64,000 nucleotides of DNA from Ovis canadensis (GCF_042477335.2 NC_091246.1:18101001-18165000); one strand, 5' to 3'; counted from the stretch's first letter, positions 43,760 through 55,650 are shown. Numbers and translations are program-made. Notes: generated by a model not told the origin, from the sequence alone.

Positions 43760-44028
43760 GTATAAACGTTCATTTATAACATGAGTAAGTCCTAGGGGTG
43801 TAATCTACAGCACAGTGCTAATTATATTGTGTTGTTTATTTGAAGGTTACTAAGAGAGTAGATCTTTAAACTTCTCATCACATAGTTACAGAAAAAAATT
43901 CTGTAACTGTGTATGATGATGAACTTATTTGTGGTGATCATTTTGCCACATATACATATCATTGTGTTGTACACCTGAATTAATATAATGTGATATGGCA
44001 ATTGTATCTAATTTTAAAAAAAGAAAAG
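43760..44028 (+). mobile_element. Old L1 3' UTR
   Basis: Sense L1M terminus: GTAATCTACAGCACAGTGCT, CTAAGAGAGTAGATCTTTAA, GTGGTGATCATTTTGCCACA, GTTGTACACCTGAATTAATA and the A-rich tail at 44015-44026. Confidence 0.82.
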
Positions 44029-44734
44029 GTGCTTCTAGAATCATTTTAAAAGGCTTGAAATGGTAAGAAATCCATGTCCACAGAGCATAATATACCTTGC
44101 TTTATTGAGGATACTTAATTGTGAAAATTTAATTTGGCTGAAAATTTTTAATTCTTGCTTTCTTATTATTTGGGCAGCACAAGTCACAATCATTGGCTAC
44201 TGAAAAGTGTATCCAGTCTTTTTCTCCCTAAAACAAGAGCATTTGAAATGAACACTTAGTAGGACATACTGGCTCTTTACCACCTTTGCCTTTATGCCTT
44301 GACTCACACACAGGTCCTCCTGGATTCTCGAGTGATGTGAATGACCTTGGAATGCTTTTGTATTTATCAGCAAATATCTTATTAATTAGACACCCACACT
44401 GGCACCCACACTGATACAATGCTCTATTGAGCACCTGACAGATAAGTTTTTAAAGGACAGTCTTTGCCTCAAAGGCTTAAACTCAAGTAGTGCCAGTTGT
44501 ATAGGCTCTTGGGTCTTCATCTTTGGTACACTGTTCACCCCTTTTCTAACCTCCAGATCGTTGGAGCTGTTTGAGTCCAGGACTATAGGGTCTCCACCCC
44601 CTCCATGAGCCATGCAGTGGGTATTCACTACATGCTTTGGCTGAAGGTGGTAGCAAAGAGTTTCTCTGTCTTTAGGAAAAGTCTAATAAGCCTTTGCCAT
44701 GGGCAGTTGGCTTTTTAACTTCTCAGCTGTTTGT
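44029..44734. other. Unique stretch, no gene
   Basis: Nothing recognised. Confidence 0.35.
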
Positions 44735-45010
44735 TTTTCTTTTTATTTTTTTTACTTAATTTTTTCTAATTAATTTTTAAAGTAAAGATGACAGACAATA
44801 TTAGTGATTTGACATTTATATACATTACAAATTGACTATCACAAGTCTAGTAACCATCTGTCACCATACAAAGTTAGTGTTAATACAATATTATTGACTA
44901 CATTCCCTATGCTGTACATGACATGCCCATGACTTATTTATTTCTTAACTGAAAGTTTGTACCTCCTTCACCTGTTTTGCCCTCTCCCACCTTCTCAGCT
45001 AGTTTTAATC
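44735..45010 (-). mobile_element. Old L1 3' UTR
   Basis: Antisense L1M: ACATTTATATACATTACAAA, AACCATCTGTCACCATACAA, CATTCCCTATGCTGTACATG and AAAGTTTGTACCTCCTTCAC. Opposite orientation to the copy at 43760. Confidence 0.8.
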
Positions 45011-45097
45011 ACATGGTTTTCTATGGGCAAAAACCTAACTATAACTTGTTTCAATAGACGTTCACCCCAGAAAGGGGAAGTGTGTATGTATGCACAC

Positions 45098-45308
45098 GTG
45101 CGTGCTCAGTTGTGTCCCAACTATTTGAGACTTCATGGACTGAGCCTGCCAGGCTCCTCTGTCTATGGGATTTTCCAGGCAAGAATACTGGAGCAGGTTG
45201 CCATGTCCTGCTTCAGGGTATCTTACTGACCCAGGGATCAAACCTGTGTCAGTTTGGTCTCTTGAATTGGCAGGCAGATTCTTTACCAACTGCGACCACC
45301 TGGGAAGC
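45098..45308 (-). mobile_element. Bov-tA SINE
   Basis: Antisense, slightly diverged: CCAGGCTCCTCTGTCTATGG, then tRNA-like head complement AAGCTTCCCAGGTGG at 45294-45308. Confidence 0.87.
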
Positions 45309-45469
45309 TTGTTTCATTAGAGTTGCATGTAGGAAAAGGAAAGTAGTTCATTTTAGCCCACAGTATAGAGCTCTACCAATCAAAAATCCCAAAGGCAGTA
45401 CTAGGAGCTAATAACACCCACTCACATACATACTTGAATTCATTTCTTATGGGTTTTTCTCCTGTAAGG

Positions 45470-45650
45470 GCTTCCCTTGTAGCTCAGCTGGTAAAGAATC
45501 TGCTTGCAATGTGGGAGACCCGGGTTTGATCACTGGGTTGGGAAGATCCCCTGGAGAAGGGACAGGCTACCCACTCCAGTATTCTGGCCTGGAGAATTCC
45601 ATGGACTGTATACTCCATGGGGCTGCAGAAAGTTGGACACGACTCTTTTT
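45470..45650 (+). mobile_element. Bov-tA SINE
   Basis: Sense copy with a 9-bp target-site duplication CCTGTAAGG at 45461-45469 and 45651-45659. Confidence 0.92.
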
Positions 45651-45659
45651 CCTGTAAGG

Positions 45660-46426
45660 AGTGAAGCCAAAAGCATTCACCTGTGTAAACATGATAAAGT
45701 TCTAGTATCATACAACTGAAATAAATAGCAACAGTTTAGAGAAAGAAGTTCTTTGTTAATAGAGATGTGATCAACACAGTTTAATGTGAGGATTTAATTT
45801 CCACCAAAACAGGAGAGTGATGGTCCTAAGAGTGGGTTTCTATCTTCTAGCTTATTACATTAGTTAATCAATTTACGGCCCAGGCTGCCTCTTTCTTGAT
45901 GAGGATGGCTTTCACAGTTTGAGACTCTCAGGAGATTTAGGAGAAGGACTTAGCCCTCTCAAAGAGGTGATGTGGTGTTCTTTCTAGTTTGAAAGATCAG
46001 GAAGGCAGGCAACTGATACTGAGGGTCATGGTGACTTGTGCAGCCATGTGTGTGGATGGAGGGGGCCTGTCAACAAACTGCACCAGATGCCTCATCATCT
46101 TCCCAGGGAGATGTTAGAATGTGGTTGTTTCTCTATTTTCTTTTTTTGCTGGTGGAATGTAAAGTATTATTAATCATCAGATGTGAACTATTCACATGCA
46201 TAGTGGAATCCTAGGTGAATGGGGGTGGGGAGAACTTGTGTCTTTGGTTTCATTCTCCCATTTAGAGAGCTAGGAAATTAAATGTGCTTCACAACATGAC
46301 CATTTCTGGTTTGCAAGCAATCCATCCACATGGTATAAGAAAGAACTCTTTCCTTCTTTCTTTCCATTTTTTCCTTTCCCCTGCTTCCCTCCCATTTTCC
46401 TTCTCATTGACCTAATCATCGTCCAT
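45660..46426. other. Unique stretch
   Basis: No gene or repeat recognised. Confidence 0.35.
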
Positions 46427-46545
46427 CACACATCCATCCATCCATCCACCCAATATTTACTGAGTACTTCCCATGTACCAAGCTCCTTAGACTAGTAGCT
46501 ATGATCCAGGAATAGAGAGAGTGGAAGCCTGTTCAAGGGCAGGGC
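46427..46545 (-). mobile_element. L2 LINE 3' end with (CATC)n
   Basis: (CATC)n at 46428-46450, followed by the antisense L2 end CCAATATTTACTGAGTACTT, CCCATGTACCAAGCTCC. Confidence 0.65.
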
Positions 46546-47769
46546 AGTCAGGATAGAGAGCAGAGCAGAAAAGTGAGGGAGTTGACAAGACATGAGACCC
46601 AGCAGGAGGTGAAGGATGATGATGGAGAAGTCAAAGACAGCTCCTCACTGGAGGTTCTTTCTCCTCCCATTTTGCAGAGTTCTACAGTCTCTGCCAGGAA
46701 CTCTGGAACTTGCATACCACCTGAAACAAACAAAATATGGTAAGTACTGCAGACTTTCTATGTATAATTTATAGTGCTTAGACTTGCTGCCTCAGAGTTA
46801 TGCTGGGCGAGGTTTCACTTGATATGCTACCATGTAGTGACTGTGTATCAGCTTACATTGCTAAGAGTTATAAGAAGCTTACATGGCTGAAAAGTATAAA
46901 TTTTAAATAAAATTTTGAACCCCCAAACTCGTATAAGAAAAACTAGTGAAATATTACAGAGCAATCGGATAGTCCAGGAGACCAACAAAAGACTGAGAAC
47001 ATTGATGGCAGAGAAAAGGTATCGGAAATGAGACATAAAAGTTTGCTGAGACTAGTCAGATAGAAATACTGAGGGCAAATCATTAATGACGATGGAAAAG
47101 CAATAAATATTCTTGTTACAAAGAGCTCTTCGATGCAGAAGTTAAAAATACACTCTAAAGATGATCATGGTAGGAAGATTTCTCTGGCTTCTCTGTTTGA
47201 GACATCTACTCTATCACAAGAGCTTTTACAGAAAACACAGGCAGAGCTCAGAGAGTATGCACAGGACAGCTTTGTACCGACATCTCTGTGTGGCTGAATC
47301 TAATCACAAATAACCATATGTTGCTCTCTCAAGAGCCTGATTATTGAATTCATTAAGTGCATCTATGAACATAATTGTTATTTTTGCTTGTAATGAAATG
47401 TATGAATAAATAAGTGCATCAATACTATAGTAAAATCTATTAAAATATGTTGGCTGGTAGAGGCGCAAAGCACCAGAGAACAGGGAAGGGAGAATATTCA
47501 CCTGGGAAGGCTTGTGCCCCGGGATGTGGCACAGACATTGATGCTTGCCAAAGAGAGTTGACATTCTCCCCCTGCATGTTCTACTTCCTAAGGCAGGCAT
47601 GTCTCCTAGAGTAATTTTAGAATGATTTCTAGTAAATAAAAACAAAAATATCTAGAGAGGGGAATGCAGCTAACAGAAGTGCATAGTAAATCACTAGAAT
47701 CCCAACCCAGCAGTCTTCTTTCTGCTTCATACAGCAACTTAAACTACTACTTCATCTGTTTTTATACTC
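46546..47769. other. Unique stretch, no gene supported
   Basis: About 1.2 kb without a recognised repeat or exon. The minus frame 47645-47304 (113 codons) shows no domain. Confidence 0.4.
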
Positions 47770-48005
47770 ATCTAAATTCACCCATTTTAGTGTTCAGTTC
47801 TATAGGTTCTGAAAAATGGCCTTAGTCATGCAGCCTCACCAAAGTTAAGATGCAGAACTCTTCCGTCACCCCTCAGAGTAGCCTGTGCTTCCCCCTTGTA
47901 GTCAACCGTTCCTCCCACCTTTAATCCTGGAAACCAGTGATCTTGTCTCTGCCTCTTCAGTCTTTTCCAGAATGATATGCAAGAGGAATTATATAGCAGC
48001 ATAGC
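47770..48005 (-). mobile_element. Old L1/HAL1 fragment
   Basis: Antisense: TAGTGTTCAGTTCTATAGGT, GATGCAGAACTCTTCCGTCA, GTAGTCAACCGTTCCTCCC, CCTGGAAACCAGTGATCTTG and TTTTCCAGAATGATATGCAA. Confidence 0.7.
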
Positions 48006-49359
48006 AGCTTTTAAATTAGGGGTTTTAAAGTGAAGTGAGTGAGCAAGAACAAAACCAGAGCCTATTCCCTGAATATTCTAGTCAAGTAAAATTTACTGTG
48101 CCAGACTCCTCACACCTTTCTAATATCCCTCAGAATATTTTTCCTGATTAAAGCAACTTTTGTTTTTCTTTCTCTGGGTCCTAACCCTCAGTTGCTTAAG
48201 AATTTTGGGGGTAGCTTTGCAAGTGTTTTCTGTTTGGTGGTGATCATGAGTCTGACTCTACAGAGGAGACTTGCTTGGCAATATTCTGTCTGGGGGAGAG
48301 GCATTGTTTTTCAAGAAATTTTATAAAATCTGAACTAAAGAGAAGAACTTATTTCAAGGAGTTCAGTTAGGATTTCCCTGAAAGAGAACAGACAACTAGA
48401 GTGTGGGAAGTACAGTGAAGCACATAAAAATGAGGAAAACTCTAAGCATCCTCTTTTATAAAGGTCAACTTCATACATAAAGGAACATAAAATTCCTGAA
48501 ACATAAAACAGTGAGGCATATGAAGGAAAGCCAACACCTGTGGGTTTGTTGGGATGCACACAAATGCCGTGAGGCAGACAAGCCAGCTCTAGGTGCAGCA
48601 TGAACTCATTGCCTAACTCTCTATCGCCCTTTCTACTCTTGCTCTTCATGACCCAGAACATATTAACTATAAAAACAGATAGTAGGGGAGCTGGATTTTA
48701 CCTTTAATTTCCCTTGGCTATTATTGTTTTTTTCACAATGGGTTTGGGGATATGGATTTGTTTTATTCCATTCCATGAAGTATGAAATTAATAATGCTGC
48801 CCATCAAGGATAAGGATGGGGTGAAATACAGGCTGCTTCCTGCCTCCTTCACCTTCATTGGTAGTATTTATTGTGCATCCACTCTGGACTAGGGTAGTTG
48901 CTATTTGGCTGGTGCTATCTTAGTATAGTTAACTTCTTCTTCTTATGTCACCTTGCTTTCCCAGCCAGTTGTTAAATCATTGTATCAAATCACTGTGTAT
49001 GCCTGCTGGTTTGGGGTCCGCCACTGTGCTTGTCACCAGTATTAGAGGACTAGACAAGGGGGACTGACAGTAACATTATATAAACAGAGAGATGGAGACA
49101 GTTGCATGGTAAGCTATGGGGACAGCATATGCATGAGATCCTGTATTTTCTCAGCTCTCAATTTGATAAAATCAAGGTCCTGGAAAGACATTAATATTTT
49201 TGTTTGCAAATACATTATATCCAAAGTCTTACCCAAATATGTTATGATTTGTTAATAAAAATAAAATTCAATGAATCTAACTTTTATATAGGAAAAAGTA
49301 AATTCATGAAAATGATGGGTTTGATATACAATCTCTGGCATCAGATGGTGAAACAGATG
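48006..49359. other. Unique stretch, no gene supported
   Basis: About 1.35 kb. A possible degraded MIR/L2 scrap lies at 48855-48930. The minus frame 48661-48335 (108 codons) shows no domain. Confidence 0.35.
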
Positions 49360-49830
49360 GTTTGTAAGCACATAGCAAGGAAAACAGCATGGGTTTACTA
49401 AGAGCAAGTCATGCTAAACTAACCTTGTTTCCCATTATGATTGTGATAGGACTGACACTGATAGAAAAAAGAAATTCCTTAAAATCAGTGTATCTTGATT
49501 TCAGTAAGGTTAAAATAGTCCTTGAGGAGAAGATGGAGAAAACGCACCGAAATGGTAATGCAGTTGATTTGTTGCTATTTAAACAAGTGGTTTATGGACC
49601 AGGACAACCTTGAGGGAGGTATACAGTGGTATGTCAGAGGACTCTAACTGTTCCTTCATTTTATCAATAACCTGAATGAAATCTGCACATTTTTGAGAGA
49701 TATTGAATACAATGAATATCAAAATCAAGTTTTTTTAAGAAGAAAAAAAAGCAGAGTGGAACAATACCCCAAACTAATAAAAGATTTTTAATAAAGACAG
49801 ATGTAAAGTCCTAAATCTGTGCCTTAAAAA
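49360..49830 (+). mobile_element. L3/CR1-type LINE fossil
   Basis: Sense fossil of the CR1/L3 clade. Key blocks are ATGGGTTTACTAAGAGCAAG, TCATGCTAAACTAACCTTGT, CAGTGTATCTTGATTTCAGT (reverse-transcriptase motif A, translated YLDFSK), GAGAAGATGGAGAAA, TTTATCAATAACCTGAATGA and GACAGATGTAAAGTCCTAAA. The frame 49389-49613 preserves SHAKLTLF and YLDFSK. The aspartate of motif A survives, but the AFD that normally follows and the downstream YADD region are lost. Among the oldest elements in the window. Confidence 0.72.
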
Positions 49831-49912
49831 ATGTACATGTATAGAAGGGGGTAATCAACTTCTTGTTAGTTCATGAAGAGAAGACATGGATATCTAAATC
49901 AATTTCAAAAGT

Positions 49913-50713
49913 CAGTCAGTCAGTTCAGTCACTCAGTCGTGTCTGACTCTTTGCGACCCCATGAATTGCAGCACGCCAGGCCTCCCTGTCCATCACCAAC
50001 TCCCAGAATCCACCCAAACCCATGTCCATTGAGTCAGTGATGCCATCCAACTATCTCATCCTCTGTTGTCCCCTTCTCCTCCTGCCCTCAATCTTTCCCA
50101 GCATCAGAGTCTTTTCAAATGAGTCAGCTCTTTGCATCAGGTGGCCAAAGTATTGGAGTTTCAGCTTCAACATCAGTCCCTCCAATGAACACCCAGGACT
50201 GATCTCCTTTAGGATGGACTGGTGTGCGATGCAAGAGTGGTGGCTGTACGGCACAGGAGCAGTGGAGAGGAGCTACCTGGTGTCCAAGGTCAGGAGCAGC
50301 GTCCAAGGTCAGGGATGACAGCCCTGAGGAGATACCCCATGTCCAAGGTAAGAGAAACCCAAGTAAGATGGTAGGTGCTGAGAGAGGGCATCAGAGGGCA
50401 GACAGACTGAAACCACAATCACAGACAACTAGTCAATCTGATCACATGGACCACAGCCTTGTCTAACTCAATGAAACTAAGCCATGCCGTGTGGGGCCAC
50501 CCAAGACAGACGGGTCATGGTGGAGAGGTCTGACAGAATGTGGTCCACTGGAGAAGGGAATGGCAAACCACTTCAGTATTCTTGCCTTGAGAACCCCATG
50601 AACAGTATGAGAAAGGCAAAAAATAGGACACTGAAAGATGAACTCCCCAGGTTGGTAGGTGCCCAATATGCTACTGGAGATGAGTGGAGAAATAACCCCA
50701 GAAAAATTAAAGG
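49913..50713 (-). mobile_element. BovB with inverted 5' segment (twin-priming product)
   Basis: Two BovB pieces in opposite orientation form one insertion. 49913-50223 is the antisense 3' terminus (about 310 bp). 50224-50713 is the element's 5' UTR in sense orientation (GAGGAGCTACCTGG, GATACCCCATGTCCAAGG, GGCAAACCACTTCAGTATTC, CCAATATGCTACTGGAGATG). The outer ends share an exact 11-bp duplication, ATTTCAAAAGT (49902-49912 and 50714-50724). The RNA 5' end lies at the inner junction, as expected when a second primer copies the RNA internally. About 2 kb of the element interior is absent. Confidence 0.9.
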
Positions 50714-50724
50714 ATTTCAAAAGT

Positions 50725-51242
50725 AATGTGAGTCAACTGTATAAAATGAGTGCTGAATAATAGAATAGTATCTCTATCAGATGAAAATGGTCATCCCACT
50801 GTAGTTTCTATTGGTCACATCCATCAGTAGAATTGTTTCTAGAACCACATGTCTGATTTTAGGAAAGACATTAACAAAGTGAAGCCATTTCTGAAGGTCT
50901 GACTGTGCTGATTTGAGTCTGAAGATTCCATCATGGGACAAATAGGGGGGAAGGAACAACATGTACTGAATGTCTAGTTAGAGCGTAAGAGAGAAGATGA
51001 AAAGGTTGGAGGTGAATAGGAGGATGAAACAGGAATAGGTTAGCTTCCTAGGGGTTTAAACAATTAGTAAATGTGTAGGAAATGGCCCCAGAACACGAGT
51101 TATCTAGGATAGGGAAAGAGTCAAGTAGGGCGTTCTACCCCTCTCTTGTTCTGAATAAGGGTGAGGAGTGTGTGCGTGTGTACTTATGTGTGCGTGTGTG
51201 TATGTTCAGATAAATAGGTAGCTAGGTGGTGATCAAAGAGTA
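50725..51242. repeat. Unique stretch with (GT)n
   Basis: An imperfect (GT)n/(GTGTGC)n tract lies at about 51168-51205. No gene recognised. Confidence 0.5.
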
Positions 51243-51575
51243 TGTCTTAGTAGTCTGTGTTGCTATAACAAAATAACACAGACTGTGTGGCTTATAAACA
51301 ACAGAAGTTTATTTCTCACAGTTTTGGAAGCTAAAAGTTTGCAATCAGGGTGCCAGCATGGATAGGTTTTGGTGAGGGGCCTCAGCCAAGTTGCAGACTG
51401 CTGTCTTTTAGTGTATTCTCCCATGGCAGAGAGAGGATGAGAGAATTCTCTGAAATCCCTTTCATAAGTATGGTATAGAGAGGGCTGCACCATCATGGCT
51501 TAATTACCTCCCAGAGGTCCTACCTCCTAACACCGTCACATTTAGGGTTAGGATTTCAACATGTTTTGGGGTGGG
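51243..51575 (-). mobile_element. MLT1-type MaLR solo LTR
   Basis: Antisense LTR of a non-autonomous endogenous retrovirus-like element: CTGTGTTGCTATAACAAAAT, GTGGCTTATAAACAACAGAA, TATTTCTCACAGTTTTGGAA, CCTCCCAGAGGTCCTACC and AGGGTTAGGATTTCAACATG. No internal coding sequence. The frame 51496-51263 is incidental. Confidence 0.85.
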
Positions 51576-51987
51576 GGTAGACAGACATAGCGGCATGTGC
51601 TCCTTCTCCCCTTACTCCCACCATGCCTTCCCCCAGGACAATCCAGTTTGTCCTTATCATTCCATTCACTGTTGTTGCTAATTTAGTGTCAAGCTTCATT
51701 GTAGGAATTGGAGACACAAGGTTGAATAAATCCATTTTCTACATAAATTGAGCTCACAGTCTGGAGGGGACAAATGGGCATTGTGCCTGCAAGTCGGCCT
51801 GCTGAGAGCTCAGAAATGAAGTTAGGAAACTAGAGTCACTCAGTCATCAGTCCAGTGACTAAGTGTCATCTGCACAGACTTTCATAGCTGGAGGGGATTT
51901 TAGACATCTGCTTAGTGTATGGATTTCAGACAGTGCCTTGTGGAATCTTTGGGCTCTCATGAAGCTTTCTTAGGGGTTGCTATGTAC
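51576..51987. other. Mostly unique, L2 scrap
   Basis: An antisense L2-like block lies at about 51690-51785 (GGAATTGGAGACACAAGGTT, AGCTCACAGTCTGGAGGGGA). The rest is unassigned. Confidence 0.45.
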
Positions 51988-52125
51988 AAGTGCATGCTAA
52001 GTCACTTCAGTTGTGTCCGACTCTTTGCAACCTTATGGAATGTAGCCCACCAGGCTCCTCTGTCCAAGGGATTCTCCAGACAAGAATGATAGAGTGGGTT
52101 GCCATGCCCTTTCCCCTACTTGTAA
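51988..52125 (-). mobile_element. Bov-A/Bov-tA SINE fragment
   Basis: Antisense single unit: GTGCATGCTAAGTCACTTCA, CCCACCAGGCTCCTCTGTCC and AGAGTGGGTTGCCATGCCC. Confidence 0.85.
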
Positions 52126-52469
52126 GGGGGAGATCAAATCAGAAGATGTCAGAGATCCTCCCTTACTCACATTTTAAGCAGAGAAGTTCGACTTCTGTTT
52201 TACTTGTTCATTATACACAGATGAATTAACTTGAAGAAAGGGTACTGCTACTGCTAAGCATTTAACCATACTCTAAGGCCATGCAGGGGAAGAGGAAACA
52301 GTGGCCAAAAGGTATTAGAATTTGTTTGATGCAATTAAAATGTTTTAGTTTTATACCTATTATGTGTTTACAAAGACTATTCATTCAGTGGCTATTGAAA
52401 TACCTGATAAGCTAAGATCCTATGTGCTTCTAAAATCATTCTAAGATTTTCCTTTAGAAGCTTAGCTTT
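52126..52469. other. Unique stretch
   Basis: Nothing recognised. Confidence 0.3.
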
Positions 52470-52605
52470 TTCATAGGACTTCAGACTCCCTGAGGGCAAG
52501 ACTTTGCCCTATCCATTTCTGTTTCTCAAATGAATAACACTGTGCCTGATACTTATGGGTGTTCCCAATGTTTGCTGAATGTATAAGGAAGGAATTAAAT
52601 TAATG
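52470..52605 (+). mobile_element. L2 LINE 3' end
   Basis: Sense L2: GACTCCCTGAGGGCAAGACT, AACACTGTGCCTGATACTTA and CAATGTTTGCTGAATG. Confidence 0.68.
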
Positions 52606-53844
52606 TATTAATTGGACCTAGAACAGATCTTCTAACTGATTATAGAAAAATAAAATAAAACTCTGAAACCTCATTCAATTTTCAATAACCTAATAAGTTG
52701 AAAAAACATATATACATACACATTGTACTGCATTAGTAATAACTATAGCAATCAAACTACATATTGATTGGTGTCGGAGAAGACTGAACATTTGGTTCTG
52801 AAGCAGTTTATTTTCTTTCATCTGTGAGCACCCAGTCTCCCACCACTTCCTAGTGAATCCTGGAATCTAAGTTATAAATAATGACAAAATTCTGCCAAAG
52901 ATATTTCTCACAGGAGGGATATGTAACTTCCTTTCCTGTGATGCACTGACTTACTAAACAGCCACTCTCGTGAATTCCAATTAACAACAGCTTTTGTTCT
53001 TTCTGGACAGAGTTTCAGGCAAATATAAAATCTTCAGGATTCCTGTAGCCATTTCTGAGTGTAGGCTGGAAGCATTCAGACCCATTCAGAGGTACTTGGT
53101 AACCAGCTGATACATGACTATCTGACTTGGGTTTGGCCAGGCCGAAGCCTGGACACTGTGGTTCTCCTCAGAGAAGGTGCATGCGGGGTGTGCAATGAAC
53201 AAAACACTACTAGATATTGTGTGGAGAGGGTGCTTTTCTCAGTTTTACCAAAAGTGTTAACCTGTAAAACTGGCTACTAGTATATACTCGCCCCCGCCCC
53301 ACCCCCCCACACACTGACGTATTTGTGGGAAGAATCTTTAGTAAAGAATAGAAACCAAGGTTTTATGTAGACCAAGAAGGGGAGGATGATATTCTCAGCA
53401 GGGAGTTGACAAGCAGTAGCTATGAATTATCCCAGGAAAACCAGGGAAGTCTCCTGAAGATACAGGAGTGATTAAGGGCCCTGCTTTTGATTAACAATTC
53501 ATAACTCTTAAATTTTCTATGGTCCATTAAGGCACCCTTCTTATCTAGAGTAAATGAAGTAACTTTACAAATTGTTCCTTAGACTTACATTTGGACACCA
53601 TGACTTTATAGGAGAATGTAATTTTCCTCATTCTGGATAACTGAGACAAACCTGGGACATATTGCTTCTTCTCTTATGAATGTGAAATGGTGTGGGAAGC
53701 AGAAACCCACTTTTAGACATGAGATTTATGTCAGTGGTACTTGTTTTCCTCAAAATAATCCCATCTCAAAGATGGCCTCCATCTTGTCACTGAAGTCCAT
53801 CCTCTGAAATTGCTTTTCAGAAGGTGGATCCGTATCTTATTCTT
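52606..53844. other. Unique stretch with C-rich run
   Basis: No gene recognised. A C-run cluster at 53290-53309 could fold as a G-quadruplex on the minus strand. Confidence 0.4.
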
Positions 53845-53945
53845 CCATCCACATTCATTACATACAGAGCACGTATCATATGACAGGTTGTGCAGATACA
53901 TTAGCTAACTGGCCACTGCCCTTATCTTCAAGAGTTACTGGGAAG
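53845..53945 (-). mobile_element. L2 LINE 3'-end fossil
   Basis: Weak antisense L2 match: CATACAGAGCACGTATCATA, TGACAGGTTGTGCAG, CTTCAAGAGTTACTGG. Confidence 0.45.
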
Positions 53946-53949
53946 AGGC

Positions 53950-54415
53950 ACAAGTGTTTCTGATATATATTACTGCCTAAGAAACTACCCAAACTTCATG
54001 CTGAAAACAAAACCAGCGATTTATTTTGCTCACAAATCCCTAATTTTGGCAGAGAGCAGAGCATGAGCTCATCTCTGTTCTACATCTTTTGGGGAAATTC
54101 AAAGGGGGCAGGGATCACATGAAGGCTTGCTTCCCTAACCTGTCTGGAGGTTGATGCTGGCTGTAGGCTGATATCCTAGCTGTGGCTATGGCTATAACAC
54201 TACAATATGACCCATCAGTATAGTCCTCCCACTTCTTCACTGTATGGTGATCAAGGTCCAAGAATGAGGAACCCAAGAGAAACCAGAAGAAATTGCATTT
54301 TCTGGCCTTGTTTCAGAAGTCGCACAGCATCACTTCTGGTGCATTCCGTTCCTTTGGGCAGTGACAAAAGCTCACTCTTGTTCAATAAGAGGAGAATTAG
54401 ACTCTACCTCTGAAT
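53950..54415 (-). mobile_element. Degraded LTR-like element
   Basis: Antisense ERVL/MaLR-like LTR resemblance (GCGATTTATTTTGCTCACAA, TGATGCTGGCTGTAGGCTGA, GCATCACTTCTGGTGCATTC, CGTTCCTTTGGGCAGTGAC). Family not certain. No viral gene is present. Confidence 0.4.
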
Positions 54416-54599
54416 AGGACAAATGTCAATATGCAAACATGGTTTAAAACTCCAATAAGAAGATAAACAGTTACCATAAAATGGAAAAGTAGAAAGGGTA
54501 AGCACTGGACTTGGGTAAAACCTAGGGTTAATTCAGTGGTGGGGAGCAGAAAAGACTTCCTAAAATAAATTATGTAAACCTCATTCCTAGGGAGTTAGT

Positions 54600-55650
54600 T
54601 GAGATTAGTCAGGAGAATGGGACAGCGAGATGGGAAGAGTGGTACATGTAGAAGAAAGTAATAATAATAGTAATAAAAACTGAGCAAGCTGGCATAGTTA
54701 CAACTAGTTTGGGAGAATCAGATGTAAAGTATGAGAAAGAGTGACATGGTATGAAGCTGAAGAGGTGGCTACAAAAGCCCTTGTAAATAATTTTATGGGT
54801 TTGGACTTTATCCTGCAGGCAAACAAAGGAGTCATTGAAGTGTTTTAAGTAGGGAATGATATGATCAGATTTGTAGTTTATTAAAAAAAAAAAAAAAACC
54901 CACTCAGCTGTAGTGTAGAGAACTTATCATAGAGGAGAGCTTGGGGTAAGACAGGCAGTAGATGACTAGTTCAAAGGATGCTGGAGTATCCAAATTAGAG
55001 ATGATCATGGAGTGGGTTAAAGTCATGATGGGGGTGGGAAGAAAACGCAAAGCCAGGAGATCTGAAGAGTTAGAATTGAAGGGACTTGGTGATTAATGGT
55101 TGGTTGTTGGGAGAGAGAGAAAGGAGTCAAGGGTAAGAATAAGACTTTTGCCTTGCATAAGCAGGTGATATCATTCACTCTTTTGTGGCTCATGAGGAAC
55201 AGTTTTGGGAGATAGGATTATGGGATGCTGATGAATTTTCTTTTGAATTTGGTGTAATTGTGGGACATTCAAGTGGGACTATTCACTGGGCTGTTGGATA
55301 TGCGAATAGAGCTTATACAGGAAGACTGGGCTTTGAAAAAAAGATTTGAGAGTCATCAGCATACTGAATTTGTAAATGGCAATTGCAGACTTGGGTGAAC
55401 AGAATCAAAAGAAAGCAAAAAAGAAACCTGAATTGCACCAGTTTTTGAAAGAATGGGGAAGAGGGAGAGAACCCCACAAAATGAATGATAAAATAAGTTA
55501 AGCAAGTTGCCAGAGAGCCAGGAAGTGTGGCATCATGGAAACCATGGGAAGAATGTTTCAAGAACAGTGAGCAATGATAGAGGCTGTAGAGAAGTCAAGT
55601 AGCTTGAGAGTTAAAGAGGCCTCTGGGTAACTAAGAGAACTGGGCCCTTG
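54600..55650 (-). mobile_element. L2 LINE fossil, ~1.05 kb with RT region
   Basis: Long antisense L2 covering the end of ORF2 and adjacent sequence: GGACTTTATCCTGCAGGCAA, AATGATATGATCAGATTTG, GGGACATTCAAGTGGGACTA, GAGTCATCAGCATACTG, GAAGTCAAGTAGCTTGAG. It carries an internal 16-A run at 54883-54898. Confidence 0.75.
55313..55561 (-). pseudogene. L2 reverse transcriptase remnant
   Basis: An 82-codon frame whose residues about 67-70 read YADD, followed by SQIFFSKPSLP. This is the catalytic motif C of the L2 (CR1-superfamily) reverse transcriptase in the expected place relative to the downstream L2 landmarks. The aspartate pair has survived by chance in an otherwise ruined frame. The ATG is internal and not a gene start. 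Confidence 0.7.
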
